This document shows positions 24,467 through 33,009 of a stretch of DNA of 33,453 bases, piece by piece. The stretch spans positions 1 to 33,453 of the forward strand of contig CAJAVE010000264.1 of NCBI GenBank assembly GCA_903945325.1, written 5' to 3'. Under the pieces are notes generated by a model. The model had not been told where the DNA came from, searched no databases, and worked only from the letters and a program-made list of their open reading frames with translations. The stretch is from an uncultured beta proteobacterium. GTDB taxonomy: Bacteria > Pseudomonadota > Gammaproteobacteria > Burkholderiales > Burkholderiaceae_C. Positions within the stretch are counted from its first letter, which is position 1, and every line of letters begins with the position of its first letter. A program made the translations under genes and the position numbers.

Positions 24467-25193
24467 GAGACTTTTGCTGGTAGAAGACGATGTGATGGTG
24501 GCCAGCGGCATCAAGCTCGGACTCAGTGGTGCAGGCTACGCGGTGGACTGGGTTGGCAGCGCCGAGCGGGCGCTGGAAGTCACCCGCGCGGAAACCTTTG
24601 ACCTGGCCGTCATCGACATTGGTCTGCCCGGAATGGACGGGTTGGCGTTGACCCAGGCCTTACGCAAGGGGGGCCACGCCATGCCGGTGCTGATTCTGAC
24701 GGCGCGTGATGCCTTGCAAGACCGGGTGCAGGGGCTGGATATGGGTGGTGACGACTACATGGTCAAACCCTTTGAACTACCGGAACTGCTGGCCCGACTG
24801 CGCGCGCTATTACGCCGCTCCCAGGCCGCTACGTCTGCCACCTTGAGCTTCGGGCCGCTGGAGCTGGACACCGCGCTGCGCCAGGCCTGCATACGCTCTG
24901 CAGGTGGCGGTATCGCACAGCCCATCGAGTTGGGACCACGCGAGTGGACCGTCATGGAGTACCTGATGCTGCAGGCCCCCAAACCGGCCAACAAGGACAA
25001 ACTGCTGCAAGCTCTGACCGGCTGGGACAAGGAAATTACGCCCAACGCGGTAGAGGTGTATATCTCCCGCCTGCGCGGCAAGCTCGAACCCCACGGCCTG
25101 GCTTTGCGCTCCATCCGTGGCTTTGGTTACCGGCTGGAGTTGCTGTCGCCGCCCGGCGATGGTGCTCCTGAGGCTGGCGTGCCCGGACCGTGA
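24465..25193 (+). CDS. OmpR-family response regulator (QseB/PmrA/TctD-like)
   Basis: The 242-residue protein has a receiver domain (1-117) with acidic pocket Glu7-Asp8-Asp9, phospho-acceptor Asp51 in DLAVIDIGLPGMDG, Thr/Ser switch in LTARD, and Lys101 in YMVKPF. A winged-helix DNA-binding domain follows (about 125-230) with PREWTVMEYLM and NAVEVYISRLRGKL. It acts with the histidine kinase encoded next: the TGA at 25191-25193 overlaps the kinase GTG start by GTGA, so translation is coupled. Its ribosome binding site comes from repeat copy B. The regulated genes and signal are unknown. Confidence 0.93.
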   Translation: MRLLLVEDDVMVASGIKLGLSGAGYAVDWVGSAERALEVTRAETFDLAVIDIGLPGMDGLALTQALRKGGHAMPVLILTARDALQDRVQGLDMGGDDYMVKPFELPELLARLRALLRRSQAATSATLSFGPLELDTALRQACIRSAGGGIAQPIELGPREWTVMEYLMLQAPKPANKDKLLQALTGWDKEITPNAVEVYISRLRGKLEPHGLALRSIRGFGYRLELLSPPGDGAPEAGVPGP

Positions 25194-26668
25194 TCCAGGC
25201 CGCACAAGCCGGCATGGCCTCGGGCCTGCAGCGGCGCTTGCTGCTGCTGCTGCTGGTGCCTCTGGTGGCACTGGCAGTTCTCAATACCTGGTTTGACTTC
25301 CGTTCGGCCGACAGTGCCGCCCTGCAGCAGGACCGGCAATTGCTGGCCATGGTGCCATTGTTGGCAGGTTCCGTGGTGGCCCGTGGAAACACCGCAGGCG
25401 ATCCGCCAGTCTTGCTGATGGCGCCACCGATGGAAGATTTTTTGAATGCACGCCCCGGCGTGTCGGCTTTTGCCCTGGTCGGGCCCGAGGGCAGCGTGCT
25501 GACGGGCGATGCCTGGCTGAGCGGCATGCCACCCGCCACCGGTGAACCCGAGTTTTCCAGCCGGGAGTTTGATGGTGTCACCTACCGCATCGTCAGCCAG
25601 CGCATGAACACGGTGGTCGGCGAATTGGTGCTGCGCCTGGCCGATGGCTCGGACCCGCGCCAGCAATGGCTGCGCCTGCTGTGGTTCAAAGTGGGCTTGC
25701 CCAACCTGGTGCTGGCGGTTGCTGCATTTTTTGGTGTGAACTGGGCCGTGCGCCGCGCCCTGCGCCCGTTGATGGAACTCAAGGAGGCGGTTGAGAGTCG
25801 CTCCCCGCGCGATCTCACGGCGCTGGATGCCTACGGTTCACCCGATGAAGTGCGCCCGTTGGTGCTGGCGCTCAACCGCTTGTTCGATCTGGTCAACGCA
25901 CAGGCTGAGAGTCAGCACCGTTTCGTGGCCGATGCGGCGCACCAGTTGCGCACGCCCCTGGCCGGACTACAGGCCCAGGTGGAGGCCTGGGCCATGGCCG
26001 TGGCGGCCAAGGCGGCAGAGGCGCAGCCAGACTGGGTTTATAAGGAAAATAGCCCTCTAGCCCTCGTGGATGTTGCGCAAACAGCTATTACTTTAGGAGC
26101 AGATCAGGTTTTCAAGCTGCGCCAGGCCGTGCGGCGCACCAGCCAATTGGCCAACCAGTTGCTCGCGCTGTCGCGTGCCGACGCCCGCAGCGCCCAAACA
26201 CAACCCATGCAGCGCGTGGACTTGCAGCAGTTATGCGAGGTGATGCTGGAAACGCATCTGGATGCGGCTTCTGCCAAAGACATTGATTTGGGGCTGGACA
26301 CGGTGGAGGCGCATGCCTCGGGTCACGCCTGGCTGCTGCGCGAGCTGCTGGGCAACCTGGTGGACAACGCCATCCGCTACACCCCGCGCGGTGGGTGCGT
26401 CACGCTGCGCTGTGGCTGGTGCCAGGTGGACGGGCAAGCCACCGGACAGCCATTTCTGGAAGTCGAAGACAACGGCCCCGGCGTGCCCCCGCACGAGCGT
26501 GCGCGCATGCTGGAGCGCTTCTACCGCATCACCGGTACGGTGGGCGAGGGCAGCGGCCTGGGCCTGGCCATCGCCGATGAAATCGCCCGCGTGCATAACA
26601 GCCAGCTGCAGGTGCTGGACGGGCACGGCGGCGTGGGACTGCGTATGCATTTAAGGCTACCCACCTAG
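25190..26668 (+). CDS. Sensor histidine kinase (QseC/TctE-like)
   Basis: From GTG 25190 the protein has 492 residues; ATG 25214 is an alternative start eight codons on. Membrane helices lie at about 17-35 and 164-186 around a periplasmic domain of about 125 residues. A HAMP-like segment is followed by the dimerisation helix with phospho-acceptor His251 in HQLRTPLAGL. The ATPase domain has NLVDNAIRYTP (N box), DNGPGVP (G1) and GEGSGLGLAI (G2). Between the two DHp helices, residues about 285-304 (KENSPLALVDVAQTAITLGA) are encoded by repeat copy C in reverse, making the H-box to QLLAL distance about 20 residues longer than usual. The frame stays open, so activity may be kept, but autophosphorylation geometry could be changed. 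Confidence 0.9.
   Translation: MIQAAQAGMASGLQRRLLLLLLVPLVALAVLNTWFDFRSADSAALQQDRQLLAMVPLLAGSVVARGNTAGDPPVLLMAPPMEDFLNARPGVSAFALVGPEGSVLTGDAWLSGMPPATGEPEFSSREFDGVTYRIVSQRMNTVVGELVLRLADGSDPRQQWLRLLWFKVGLPNLVLAVAAFFGVNWAVRRALRPLMELKEAVESRSPRDLTALDAYGSPDEVRPLVLALNRLFDLVNAQAESQHRFVADAAHQLRTPLAGLQAQVEAWAMAVAAKAAEAQPDWVYKENSPLALVDVAQTAITLGADQVFKLRQAVRRTSQLANQLLALSRADARSAQTQPMQRVDLQQLCEVMLETHLDAASAKDIDLGLDTVEAHASGHAWLLRELLGNLVDNAIRYTPRGGCVTLRCGWCQVDGQATGQPFLEVEDNGPGVPPHERARMLERFYRITGTVGEGSGLGLAIADEIARVHNSQLQVLDGHGGVGLRMHLRLPT
26044..26100 (-). repeat. Dispersed 57-bp repeat, copy C, inside the kinase gene
   Basis: On the minus strand it reads GCTCCTAAAG, then TAATAGCTGTTTGCGCA, and near the end GGGCTAGAGGG followed by CTATTTT. 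This aligns without gaps to copies A and B. It lies wholly within the histidine-kinase coding sequence in antisense orientation. Fifty-seven bases is a multiple of three and the kinase frame stays open. The local AT-rich composition differs from the GC-rich flanks. Confidence 0.72.
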
Positions 26669-26724
26669 GCAAAACCCTTGCAAGTGCTATGCGAGAATGA
26701 TTTGAACCACCACCGCTCCGCACC

Positions 26725-27414
26725 ATGCCAGACGTACTGAACCCCTCTGAAGAGTCCCCAGACACTGCGCCGCAGGAATCCGGATCGGCAGCGCCTGTGG
26801 CGGGCGTTCGCAAGCGGCCCAAGCCGGGTGAGCGCAGGGTGCAGATTCTGCAAGCGCTGGCCAGTATGCTGGAGCAACCCGGAGGTGAGCGCATCACCAC
26901 AGCCGCGCTGGCTGCCCGTCTGGACGTGAGCGAAGCCGCGCTGTACCGCCACTTTGCCAGCAAGGCGCAGATGTTCGAAGGCCTGATTGAGTTCATTGAG
27001 CAGACCGTCTTCACGCTGATCAACCAGATCGTGGAGCGCGAACAGGCTGCCGCCGACGGCGCAGTCGACACCGGCGTGCGCCAGGCCACCAAAGTGGTTG
27101 CCATGCTGATGCAGTTTGCCGAGAAGAACCCGGGCATGGCCCGCGTCATGGTGGGCGATGCCCTGGTGTTTGAGAACGACCGCCTGCAACAGCGCATGAA
27201 CCAGTTCTTTGACAAGATTGAATCCACCCTCAAACAGTGCCTGCGCGACGGCGCAAGCGCCAGCGCATCTGCCACACCGACTGTCGATGCGCAGGTGCGC
27301 GCCTCTGCGTTGGCCGCATTTGTGGCCGGGCGCCTGCAACGCTTTGCACGCTCGGGTTACAAGCGCCTGCCGTCCGAGCACCTCGACGCGGCAATGCGAC
27401 TGTTGCTCGGGTAA
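26725..27414 (+). CDS. slmA: Nucleoid occlusion factor SlmA (TetR family)
   Basis: The 229-residue protein matches SlmA: ERRVQILQALASMLEQPGGERITTAALAARLDVSEAALYRHFASKAQMFEGLIEFIE is nearly the E. coli pattern, and AEKNPGMARVMVGDALVFENDRLQQRMNQFFDKIE follows. SlmA binds specific chromosomal sites and stops FtsZ rings forming over the nucleoid. It has a Pro/Ser-rich N-terminal tail of about 30 residues not in the E. coli protein (198 residues). It lies 56 bp after the kinase gene. I recall argB and slmA being neighbours in other Burkholderiales, so the two-component pair may be an insertion between them. Confidence 0.9.
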   Translation: MPDVLNPSEESPDTAPQESGSAAPVAGVRKRPKPGERRVQILQALASMLEQPGGERITTAALAARLDVSEAALYRHFASKAQMFEGLIEFIEQTVFTLINQIVEREQAAADGAVDTGVRQATKVVAMLMQFAEKNPGMARVMVGDALVFENDRLQQRMNQFFDKIESTLKQCLRDGASASASATPTVDAQVRASALAAFVAGRLQRFARSGYKRLPSEHLDAAMRLLLG

Positions 27415-27482
27415 ACCCGCCCCCCGGTTAGAAAACAGCCTCTAGAAACCACAGTTTTCAGATGCGCGGCAAGGAAATGCTG

Positions 27483-27508
27483 CAAAATAGCACGATCGTT
27501 CTATTTTG
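27483..27508. promoter_or_regulatory. 26-bp palindromic operator before the TetR gene
   Basis: CAAAATAG (27483-27490) mirrors CTATTTTG (27501-27508), and the centre ACGATCGT (27492-27499) is itself palindromic; only the pair 27491/27500 breaks the symmetry. It ends 15 bp before the TetR start. The size and symmetry fit a TetR-family operator, so autoregulation of the whole fad operon is likely. I recall a predicted TetR regulator of fatty-acid degradation (FadP) in betaproteobacteria; whether its motif is this one I cannot verify. Confidence 0.78.
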
Positions 27509-27523
27509 TGGTGTTGTGAATCC

Positions 27524-28219
27524 ATGTCCATTGCGTCTATATCTGCCAAGTTGATCAGCAAGGCCCGCCCGGCTACCAGCCGGTCGGCTGCCGATGGCAA
27601 TACCGCTTCAGGTCGTGCCCTGCAAAAAGGGCAGCAAACCAAAATGGCCATTGTGGAAGCGGCCTTGAACCTGGCCACGCAGATTGGGCTGGAAGGGTTG
27701 AGTATTGGCGCATTGGCTGAAGCCACCCACATGAGCAAGTCCGGCGTGTTTGCCCACTTTGGGTCGCGTGAAGAATTGCAGATATCGGTCATCCACCAGT
27801 ACTTTGCCCAGTTCGAGCAGGCCGTTTTTTACGCCGCCATGGAGCAGCCCCGTGGTCTGCCCCGGGTCAAGGCCCTGTTTGCCAACTGGATGAAACTGGT
27901 GGCCGAAGAGATCCAGGCTGGCTGCATTTTCATCAGCGGCGCCGTTGAGTTCGACGACCGCCCCGGCCCCGTGCGTGACGCGCTGGCTGCCTCGGTGCAG
28001 ACCTGGCTGGCCGCCATGAACCGTTCCATCGTGCTGGCAAAGGCATGCGGCCACTTGCGCGCCGATGTGGACGAGGAGCAAATGGCGTTCGAAATTCACG
28101 GCCTCATATTGGCTTTGCACTACGAAGCCCGTTTTCTGCACAAACCCGGCTCGATAGCGCGCGCCAACAAAGGGTTCGACAACATTCTCGCGCGCTACGG
28201 CGCACCCGCCATTTCCTGA
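27524..28219 (+). CDS. TetR-family regulator of the beta-oxidation operon
   Basis: The 231-residue protein has an N-terminal HTH after a basic tail: KMAIVEAALNLATQIGLEGLSIGALAEATHMSKSGVFAHFGSREELQ (about 41-87). A ligand-binding helical domain follows, with a TetR_C-like ISGAVEFDDRPGPVRDAL segment. I start at ATG 27524, giving MSIASISAKLISKA; the six upstream codons in the open frame overlap the operator. It is the first gene of an operon with an acyl-CoA dehydrogenase 28 bp downstream, and the large palindrome in front suggests it represses itself and the operon until an acyl-CoA ligand binds. Ligand identity is inference from context. Confidence 0.9.
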   Translation: MSIASISAKLISKARPATSRSAADGNTASGRALQKGQQTKMAIVEAALNLATQIGLEGLSIGALAEATHMSKSGVFAHFGSREELQISVIHQYFAQFEQAVFYAAMEQPRGLPRVKALFANWMKLVAEEIQAGCIFISGAVEFDDRPGPVRDALAASVQTWLAAMNRSIVLAKACGHLRADVDEEQMAFEIHGLILALHYEARFLHKPGSIARANKGFDNILARYGAPAIS

Positions 28220-28247
28220 CCCAACCGTTTTACTAGGAGTTTTTAGC

Positions 28248-30044
28248 ATGCCCACTTACACCCCGCCACTGCGCGACATGCAGTTTGTGATGCACGAAGT
28301 GCTCAACGTTGTGAATGACTTGCAGCAGATTCCGAAACACGCTGATATCGACGCCGACACCATCAACGCGGTGCTCGAAGAAGGTGGCAAGTTCGCCTCC
28401 GAAGTGATCTTTCCGCTGAACGTGTCTGGCGACACTGAGGGTTGCACGCTCGACCAGGCAACGCACTCCGTGACCACGCCCAAGGGCTTCAAGGAAGCCT
28501 ACAAAACCTACGTCGAAGGGGGCTGGGCCGCGCTGGCCTGTGATACCGAGTTTGGCGGCCAGGGCCTGCCCCTGGTCGTCAACAGCATGTTCTACGAAAT
28601 GATGAACAGTGCCAACCAGGCCTGGACCATGTACCCCGGTCTGACGCATGGCGCGTACGCGGCCCTGCACACGCACGGCACCGACGAGCAAAAGAAAACC
28701 TACCTGCACAAGATGACCAGCGGCGAGTGGACCGGCACCATGTGCCTGACCGAGCCCCATTGCGGTACCGACCTGGGCCTGATGCGCACCAAGGCCGAGC
28801 CGCAGGCCGACGGAAGCTACAAGATCACAGGTAACAAGATTTTCATCAGTGCCGGTGAACACGACCTTGCCGACAACATCATCCACCTGGTGCTGGCTCG
28901 CCTGCCCGATGCGCCCCCCGGTATCAAGGGCGTGAGCTTGTTCATCGTCCCCAAGTTCATGGTGAACGGCGACGGTTCCTTGGGCGCACGTAATGGCATT
29001 TACTGTGGCGGCATTGAACACAAGATGGGCATCAAGGCCAGCGCTACGGCACAGATCGTGCTCGAAGACGCCGTTGGCACCCTGGTCGGCCAGCCTAACA
29101 AGGGCATGCAGGGCATGTTCGTGATGATGAACGCCGCCCGCCTGGGCGTTGGCAACCAGTCGCTGGGACTGACCGAAGTAGCCTTCCAGAATGCATTGGC
29201 CTACGCCAAGGACCGCATCCAGATGCGATCACTCACCGGCACCAAGGCCCGGGACAAGGCGGCCGACCCCATCATCGTGCACCCCGATGTGCGCAAGATG
29301 CTGCTCACCGCAAAAGCCTACGCCGAAGGCGGTCGCGCACTGCAAGGCTTTTGCTCCATGCTGCTGGAAAAAGAGCACTACCACCCCGATGAAAAGGTGC
29401 GCAAGGACTCCGGCGAAATGCTGGCCATGCTGACCCCCATCGTCAAAGCCTTTCTGACCGACAACGGCCACATTGCCACCAATGCCTGCCAGCAGGTGTT
29501 TGGCGGCCACGGCTTTATCAAAGAGTGGGGCATGGAGCAGTTTGTGCGCGACAACCGTATCAACATGATCTATGAGGGCACCAATACCATCCAGTCACTG
29601 GACTTATTGGGGCGCAAGATTTTGGGCAACAACGGCGCCACGCTGAAGAAGTTTGGCAAGCTGGTGGGCAAGCTGGTGGAAGAAGAAGGCGTCAACGAAA
29701 AGATGGCCGAGTTCATCACCCCCATCGCCATTTTGGGCGACCAGATGACCAAGTTCACCACCGAAATCGGCTTCAAGGGTTTTCAGAATGCGGACGAGGT
29801 TGGGGCCGCTGCGGTGGACTACCTGCGTGTGGCCGGGCACCTGGTGTTTGGCTACTTCTGGGCGCGCATGGCGCAAGTGGCCTTGCGTGAGATCGCGACT
29901 GGCAACACAGACCCGTTCTATCTGGCCAAGCTGCAAACCGCACGGTTCTATTTTGCCAAACTGTTCCCCGAGACCACCACACTGATGCGCACGGCACGCA
30001 CAGGCAGCAAGGTGCTCATGGACACCGACGCAGCGCTGGCCTGA
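28248..30044 (+). CDS. Long acyl-CoA dehydrogenase with C-terminal extension domain
   Basis: The 598-residue flavoenzyme catalyses the first oxidation of beta-oxidation. It has the N-terminal helical part, a beta domain with MCLTEPHCGTDLGLMRTKAE and KIFISAGEHD, and a C-terminal helical domain with catalytic Glu443 in MIYEGTNTIQSLDLLGRK. An added C-terminal domain of about 120 residues follows, as in the roughly 600-residue bacterial FadE-like family that has an extra acyl-CoA dehydrogenase C-terminal domain. The start MPTYTPPLRDMQFVMHEVL is conserved in that family, and TAGGAG precedes it. It sits between the TetR gene and a DUF2147 gene. Chain length is not decided; the family often acts on medium to long chains. 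Confidence 0.94.
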   Translation: MPTYTPPLRDMQFVMHEVLNVVNDLQQIPKHADIDADTINAVLEEGGKFASEVIFPLNVSGDTEGCTLDQATHSVTTPKGFKEAYKTYVEGGWAALACDTEFGGQGLPLVVNSMFYEMMNSANQAWTMYPGLTHGAYAALHTHGTDEQKKTYLHKMTSGEWTGTMCLTEPHCGTDLGLMRTKAEPQADGSYKITGNKIFISAGEHDLADNIIHLVLARLPDAPPGIKGVSLFIVPKFMVNGDGSLGARNGIYCGGIEHKMGIKASATAQIVLEDAVGTLVGQPNKGMQGMFVMMNAARLGVGNQSLGLTEVAFQNALAYAKDRIQMRSLTGTKARDKAADPIIVHPDVRKMLLTAKAYAEGGRALQGFCSMLLEKEHYHPDEKVRKDSGEMLAMLTPIVKAFLTDNGHIATNACQQVFGGHGFIKEWGMEQFVRDNRINMIYEGTNTIQSLDLLGRKILGNNGATLKKFGKLVGKLVEEEGVNEKMAEFITPIAILGDQMTKFTTEIGFKGFQNADEVGAAAVDYLRVAGHLVFGYFWARMAQVALREIATGNTDPFYLAKLQTARFYFAKLFPETTTLMRTARTGSKVLMDTDAALA

Positions 30045-30086
30045 ATCGATTACCCTGACCCACTAACCACCAAAGAGGAGACTTTC

Positions 30087-30521
30087 ATGATTCGTTCCAC
30101 CATCGCACTGACCATCGGCCTGACTTGCCTGTCTGCTTCCGCGCAGATGACCCCGGTGGGCACCTGGCATTCCATTGACGACAAAACCAGTGAAATCAAG
30201 TCCGAGATCACCATCGCTGAAACGGCCGGCGTGATCACCGGGAAAGTCACCAAATTGCTGCGCAAAGATGCCAAACAGGATCAGGTCTGTGACGAATGTT
30301 CCGATGACCGCAAAGGCAAACTGGTGTTGGGCTTGGAGATCATTCGTGGTGCGAAAAAAGCCGAGGGAAAAGACGTGTGGGAAGACGGCAAGATTCTCGA
30401 CCCTGAAAATGGCAAGAACTACACGCTGCGCCTGACGCCTGTTGAGGGCGGGAAAAAGCTGGAGGTGCGCGGCTCGGTATTTGGCATAGGACGCACCCAG
30501 ACCTGGGTTCGCGTGAACTAG
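30087..30521 (+). CDS. Exported DUF2147 family protein
   Basis: The 144-residue protein starts with a clear signal peptide (MIRSTIALTIGLTCLSASAQ, cut after SAQ or SAS-A), so it is periplasmic. The mature part is DUF2147-like: PVGTWHSIDDKTSEIKSEITI near the start, a CDECSDDRKGKLVLGLEIIRG middle with Cys69 and Cys72, and a C-terminal YTLRLTPVEGGKKLEVRGSVFGIGRTQTW. The function of the family is unknown. It lies between the acyl-CoA dehydrogenase (42 bp) and the HAD-ECH gene (75 bp) in the same direction. AGAGGAG at 30074-30080 precedes the ATG. Confidence 0.88.
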   Translation: MIRSTIALTIGLTCLSASAQMTPVGTWHSIDDKTSEIKSEITIAETAGVITGKVTKLLRKDAKQDQVCDECSDDRKGKLVLGLEIIRGAKKAEGKDVWEDGKILDPENGKNYTLRLTPVEGGKKLEVRGSVFGIGRTQTWVRVN

Positions 30522-30596
30522 CTTCTCTGCATGGCAGCGCGCGGCGGCCTGGCCACAGGCGCTGTCCTCAACTGATAAATCAACTGGAACACTTTT

Positions 30597-32996
30597 ATGT
30601 CCCGTTTCAATGTTCGAAAAGTCGCCGTGCTGGGTGCCGGAGTCATGGGTGCGCAAATTGCTGCCCATCTGGTCAACGTCAAGGTCCCGGTCATCCTGTT
30701 TGACCTGCACGCCAAAGAAGGCCCAAAGAACGGCATCGTCACCAAGGCCATCGAAGGCTTGAAAAAGCTCAAACCTGCGCCGCTGGGTGTGACCGACGAC
30801 GCGGTGCTGATCCAGCAAGCCAACTACGAAGAGCACATGGCGCTGCTGGGTGAGTGTGACCTGATCATTGAGGCCATTGCCGAGCGCATGGACTGGAAGC
30901 TTGATCTGTACAAAAAGATCGCACCATTCATTGCGCCCCACGCCATTGTGGCCAGCAACACCTCGGGTCTGTCCATCACCCGGCTCAGCGAGGCACTGCC
31001 CGAAGCAATCAAGCCGCGCTTCTGTGGCATCCACTTCTTTAACCCGCCGCGTTACATGGCGCTGGTGGAACTGATCAACACCCCCACCACATTGCCGCAA
31101 TCGCTGGACGACCTGGAAGCCTTTGTCACCAGCAACCTGGGCAAGGGCGTGGTGCGCGCCAAGGACTCCCCCAACTTCATTGCCAACCGTGTTGGTATTG
31201 CCGGCATGCTGGCCACCATGAAGGAAGTGGAAAACTTTGGCTTGACCTATGACGTGGTCGATGACCTGACCGGCAAGAAACTGGGCCGGGCATCCAGCGG
31301 CACTTTCCGCACGGCAGACGTCGTGGGTCTGGACACCATGGCCCACGTGATCAAGACGCTGCAGGACACGCTATCGATTGAAACCGACCCGTTCTACGAT
31401 TGCTTTGCCACCCCCGCTGTGTTGAAGACCTTGCTGGAAATGGGCAACCTGGGCCAGAAAACCAAGGCCGGGTTCTTCAAGAAGCTTGGGCGCGATGTGA
31501 TGCGCTTTGACCTGGACAGCAAAGAATACGTGGTGGCTGGTGAAAAGGCCGACGAGGTTTACGCCCGCATGCTGAAAAAACCCGCAGGCGAACGCCTGAA
31601 GTTGCTGCGCAATGCCGAGGGCAAGCAGGGGCAATTCCTGTGGGCGATTTTGCGCAATGCCTTCCACTATGCCGCTGTGCACCTGGCCAGCATTGCCGAC
31701 AACGCCCGCGATGTGGACTTCTGCATGCGCTGGGGCTTCGGCATGCAGCAGGGTCCGTTCGAGTTGTGGCAAGAGGCTGGCTGGCTGGACGTGGCCAACA
31801 TGGTCCAGGAGGATATTGAGGCCGGTAAGGCGCTGTGCAAGGCACCGCTGCCCGCTTGGGTTTTCAAAGGCCCGGTGGCCGATGCGGGTGGTGTGCATAC
31901 TCCTGCGGGATCGTGGAACCCCACCTCCGAAAAATTTGTTGCCCCACGCAGCCTGCCGGTCTATGCGCGTCAGCACTTCCCCGAGAGTGTGCTGGGTGCC
32001 AATGCGCCCTCGGCAACAACGGCAGGCAAGACGCTGTTCGAAGACGAATCCATTCGCCTGTGGACGCTGGATGACGAAGTCGTGATTGCCAGCATCAAGA
32101 CCAAGATGCATGCCATCGGCCCCGGTGTGGTCGAAGGCCTGCTGCAAGGCCAGGCGCTGGCTTCCAAAGAGTACAAGGGACTGGTGATCTGGTCACCCGA
32201 CGAGATGTTCTCCGCCGGTGCCGACCTGCAGTCCATGCTGCCCGCCTTCATGATGGGCGGTGCTGCTGCCATCAGTGGCGCAGAAGAGGAAATGCAGCAG
32301 GCCATGCTGGCTCTGCGCTATTCCAACGTACCGGTGGTGTCTGCCGTGCGCGGCCTCGCTCTGGGTGGCGGCTGTGAGCTGGCGGTGTATTCCAGTCGCC
32401 GAGTCGTGGCGATGGAAAGCTATGTCGGTCTGGTCGAGGTGGGCGTAGGCCTGGTGCCTGGTGCCGGTGGCCTGACCTATATCGCCCGCCGTGCGGCCGA
32501 GAACATGGCACTGTCCACCTCCAAGGATGTGCTGCCCTTCCTCACCGAGGGCTTCACTGGCGCTGCCATGGCCAAGGTGGGCACCAGCGCGCTGGAAAGC
32601 CGCAAGCTGGGCTACCTCCTGGAGAGCGACGTCATCGTGCCGCACAAGGATGAGCTGCTGTTCGTCGCCATCAACGAGGCCCGCGCCCTGTTTGCCGGTG
32701 GCTACCGCGCGCCGCACAAGCGCCTGTTCCCCGTGGCCGGTCGCAGCGGCATCGCCACCATCACGGCGCAACTAGTCAATATGCGCGACGGTGGCTTCAT
32801 CAGCGCACACGACTTTCACATTGGCAAGCTGATTGCCGAGGTGGTGTGCGGCGGTCAGCTGGATGCTGGCACCCTGGTCAGCGAGGAATATCTCATGGCC
32901 ATGGAACGCAAGGCGTTCTGCAGCTTACTGACCCATCCCAAGACCCAGGAGCGGATCATGGGAATGATGTCAACGGGCAAACCCGTGCGTAACTGA
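30597..32996 (+). CDS. 3-Hydroxyacyl-CoA dehydrogenase / enoyl-CoA hydratase fusion (FadN-like)
   Basis: The 799-residue bifunctional protein performs hydration and NAD-dependent oxidation in beta-oxidation. The dehydrogenase comes first: Rossmann motif VLGAGVMGAQIAAH (11-24) and catalytic His146-Glu158 in GIHFFNPPRYMALVELI. A second HAD C-terminal region follows, then an enoyl-CoA hydratase/isomerase domain from about 490 with ADLQSM, VRGLALGGGCELAV and GLVEVGVGLVPGAGG; both hydratase glutamates appear present. This HAD-then-ECH order is that of B. subtilis FadN (about 789 residues), the reverse of E. coli FadB. The thiolase gene begins 13 bp after its stop. Confidence 0.94.
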   Translation: MSRFNVRKVAVLGAGVMGAQIAAHLVNVKVPVILFDLHAKEGPKNGIVTKAIEGLKKLKPAPLGVTDDAVLIQQANYEEHMALLGECDLIIEAIAERMDWKLDLYKKIAPFIAPHAIVASNTSGLSITRLSEALPEAIKPRFCGIHFFNPPRYMALVELINTPTTLPQSLDDLEAFVTSNLGKGVVRAKDSPNFIANRVGIAGMLATMKEVENFGLTYDVVDDLTGKKLGRASSGTFRTADVVGLDTMAHVIKTLQDTLSIETDPFYDCFATPAVLKTLLEMGNLGQKTKAGFFKKLGRDVMRFDLDSKEYVVAGEKADEVYARMLKKPAGERLKLLRNAEGKQGQFLWAILRNAFHYAAVHLASIADNARDVDFCMRWGFGMQQGPFELWQEAGWLDVANMVQEDIEAGKALCKAPLPAWVFKGPVADAGGVHTPAGSWNPTSEKFVAPRSLPVYARQHFPESVLGANAPSATTAGKTLFEDESIRLWTLDDEVVIASIKTKMHAIGPGVVEGLLQGQALASKEYKGLVIWSPDEMFSAGADLQSMLPAFMMGGAAAISGAEEEMQQAMLALRYSNVPVVSAVRGLALGGGCELAVYSSRRVVAMESYVGLVEVGVGLVPGAGGLTYIARRAAENMALSTSKDVLPFLTEGFTGAAMAKVGTSALESRKLGYLLESDVIVPHKDELLFVAINEARALFAGGYRAPHKRLFPVAGRSGIATITAQLVNMRDGGFISAHDFHIGKLIAEVVCGGQLDAGTLVSEEYLMAMERKAFCSLLTHPKTQERIMGMMSTGKPVRN

Positions 32997-33009
32997 TTGA
33001 AAGAAATTC

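Noticed and set aside
30063-31346. 427-codon open frame on the minus strand across the DUF2147 and HAD genes
   Set aside because: It is a shadow of real genes on the plus strand, with no domain and no ribosome binding site.
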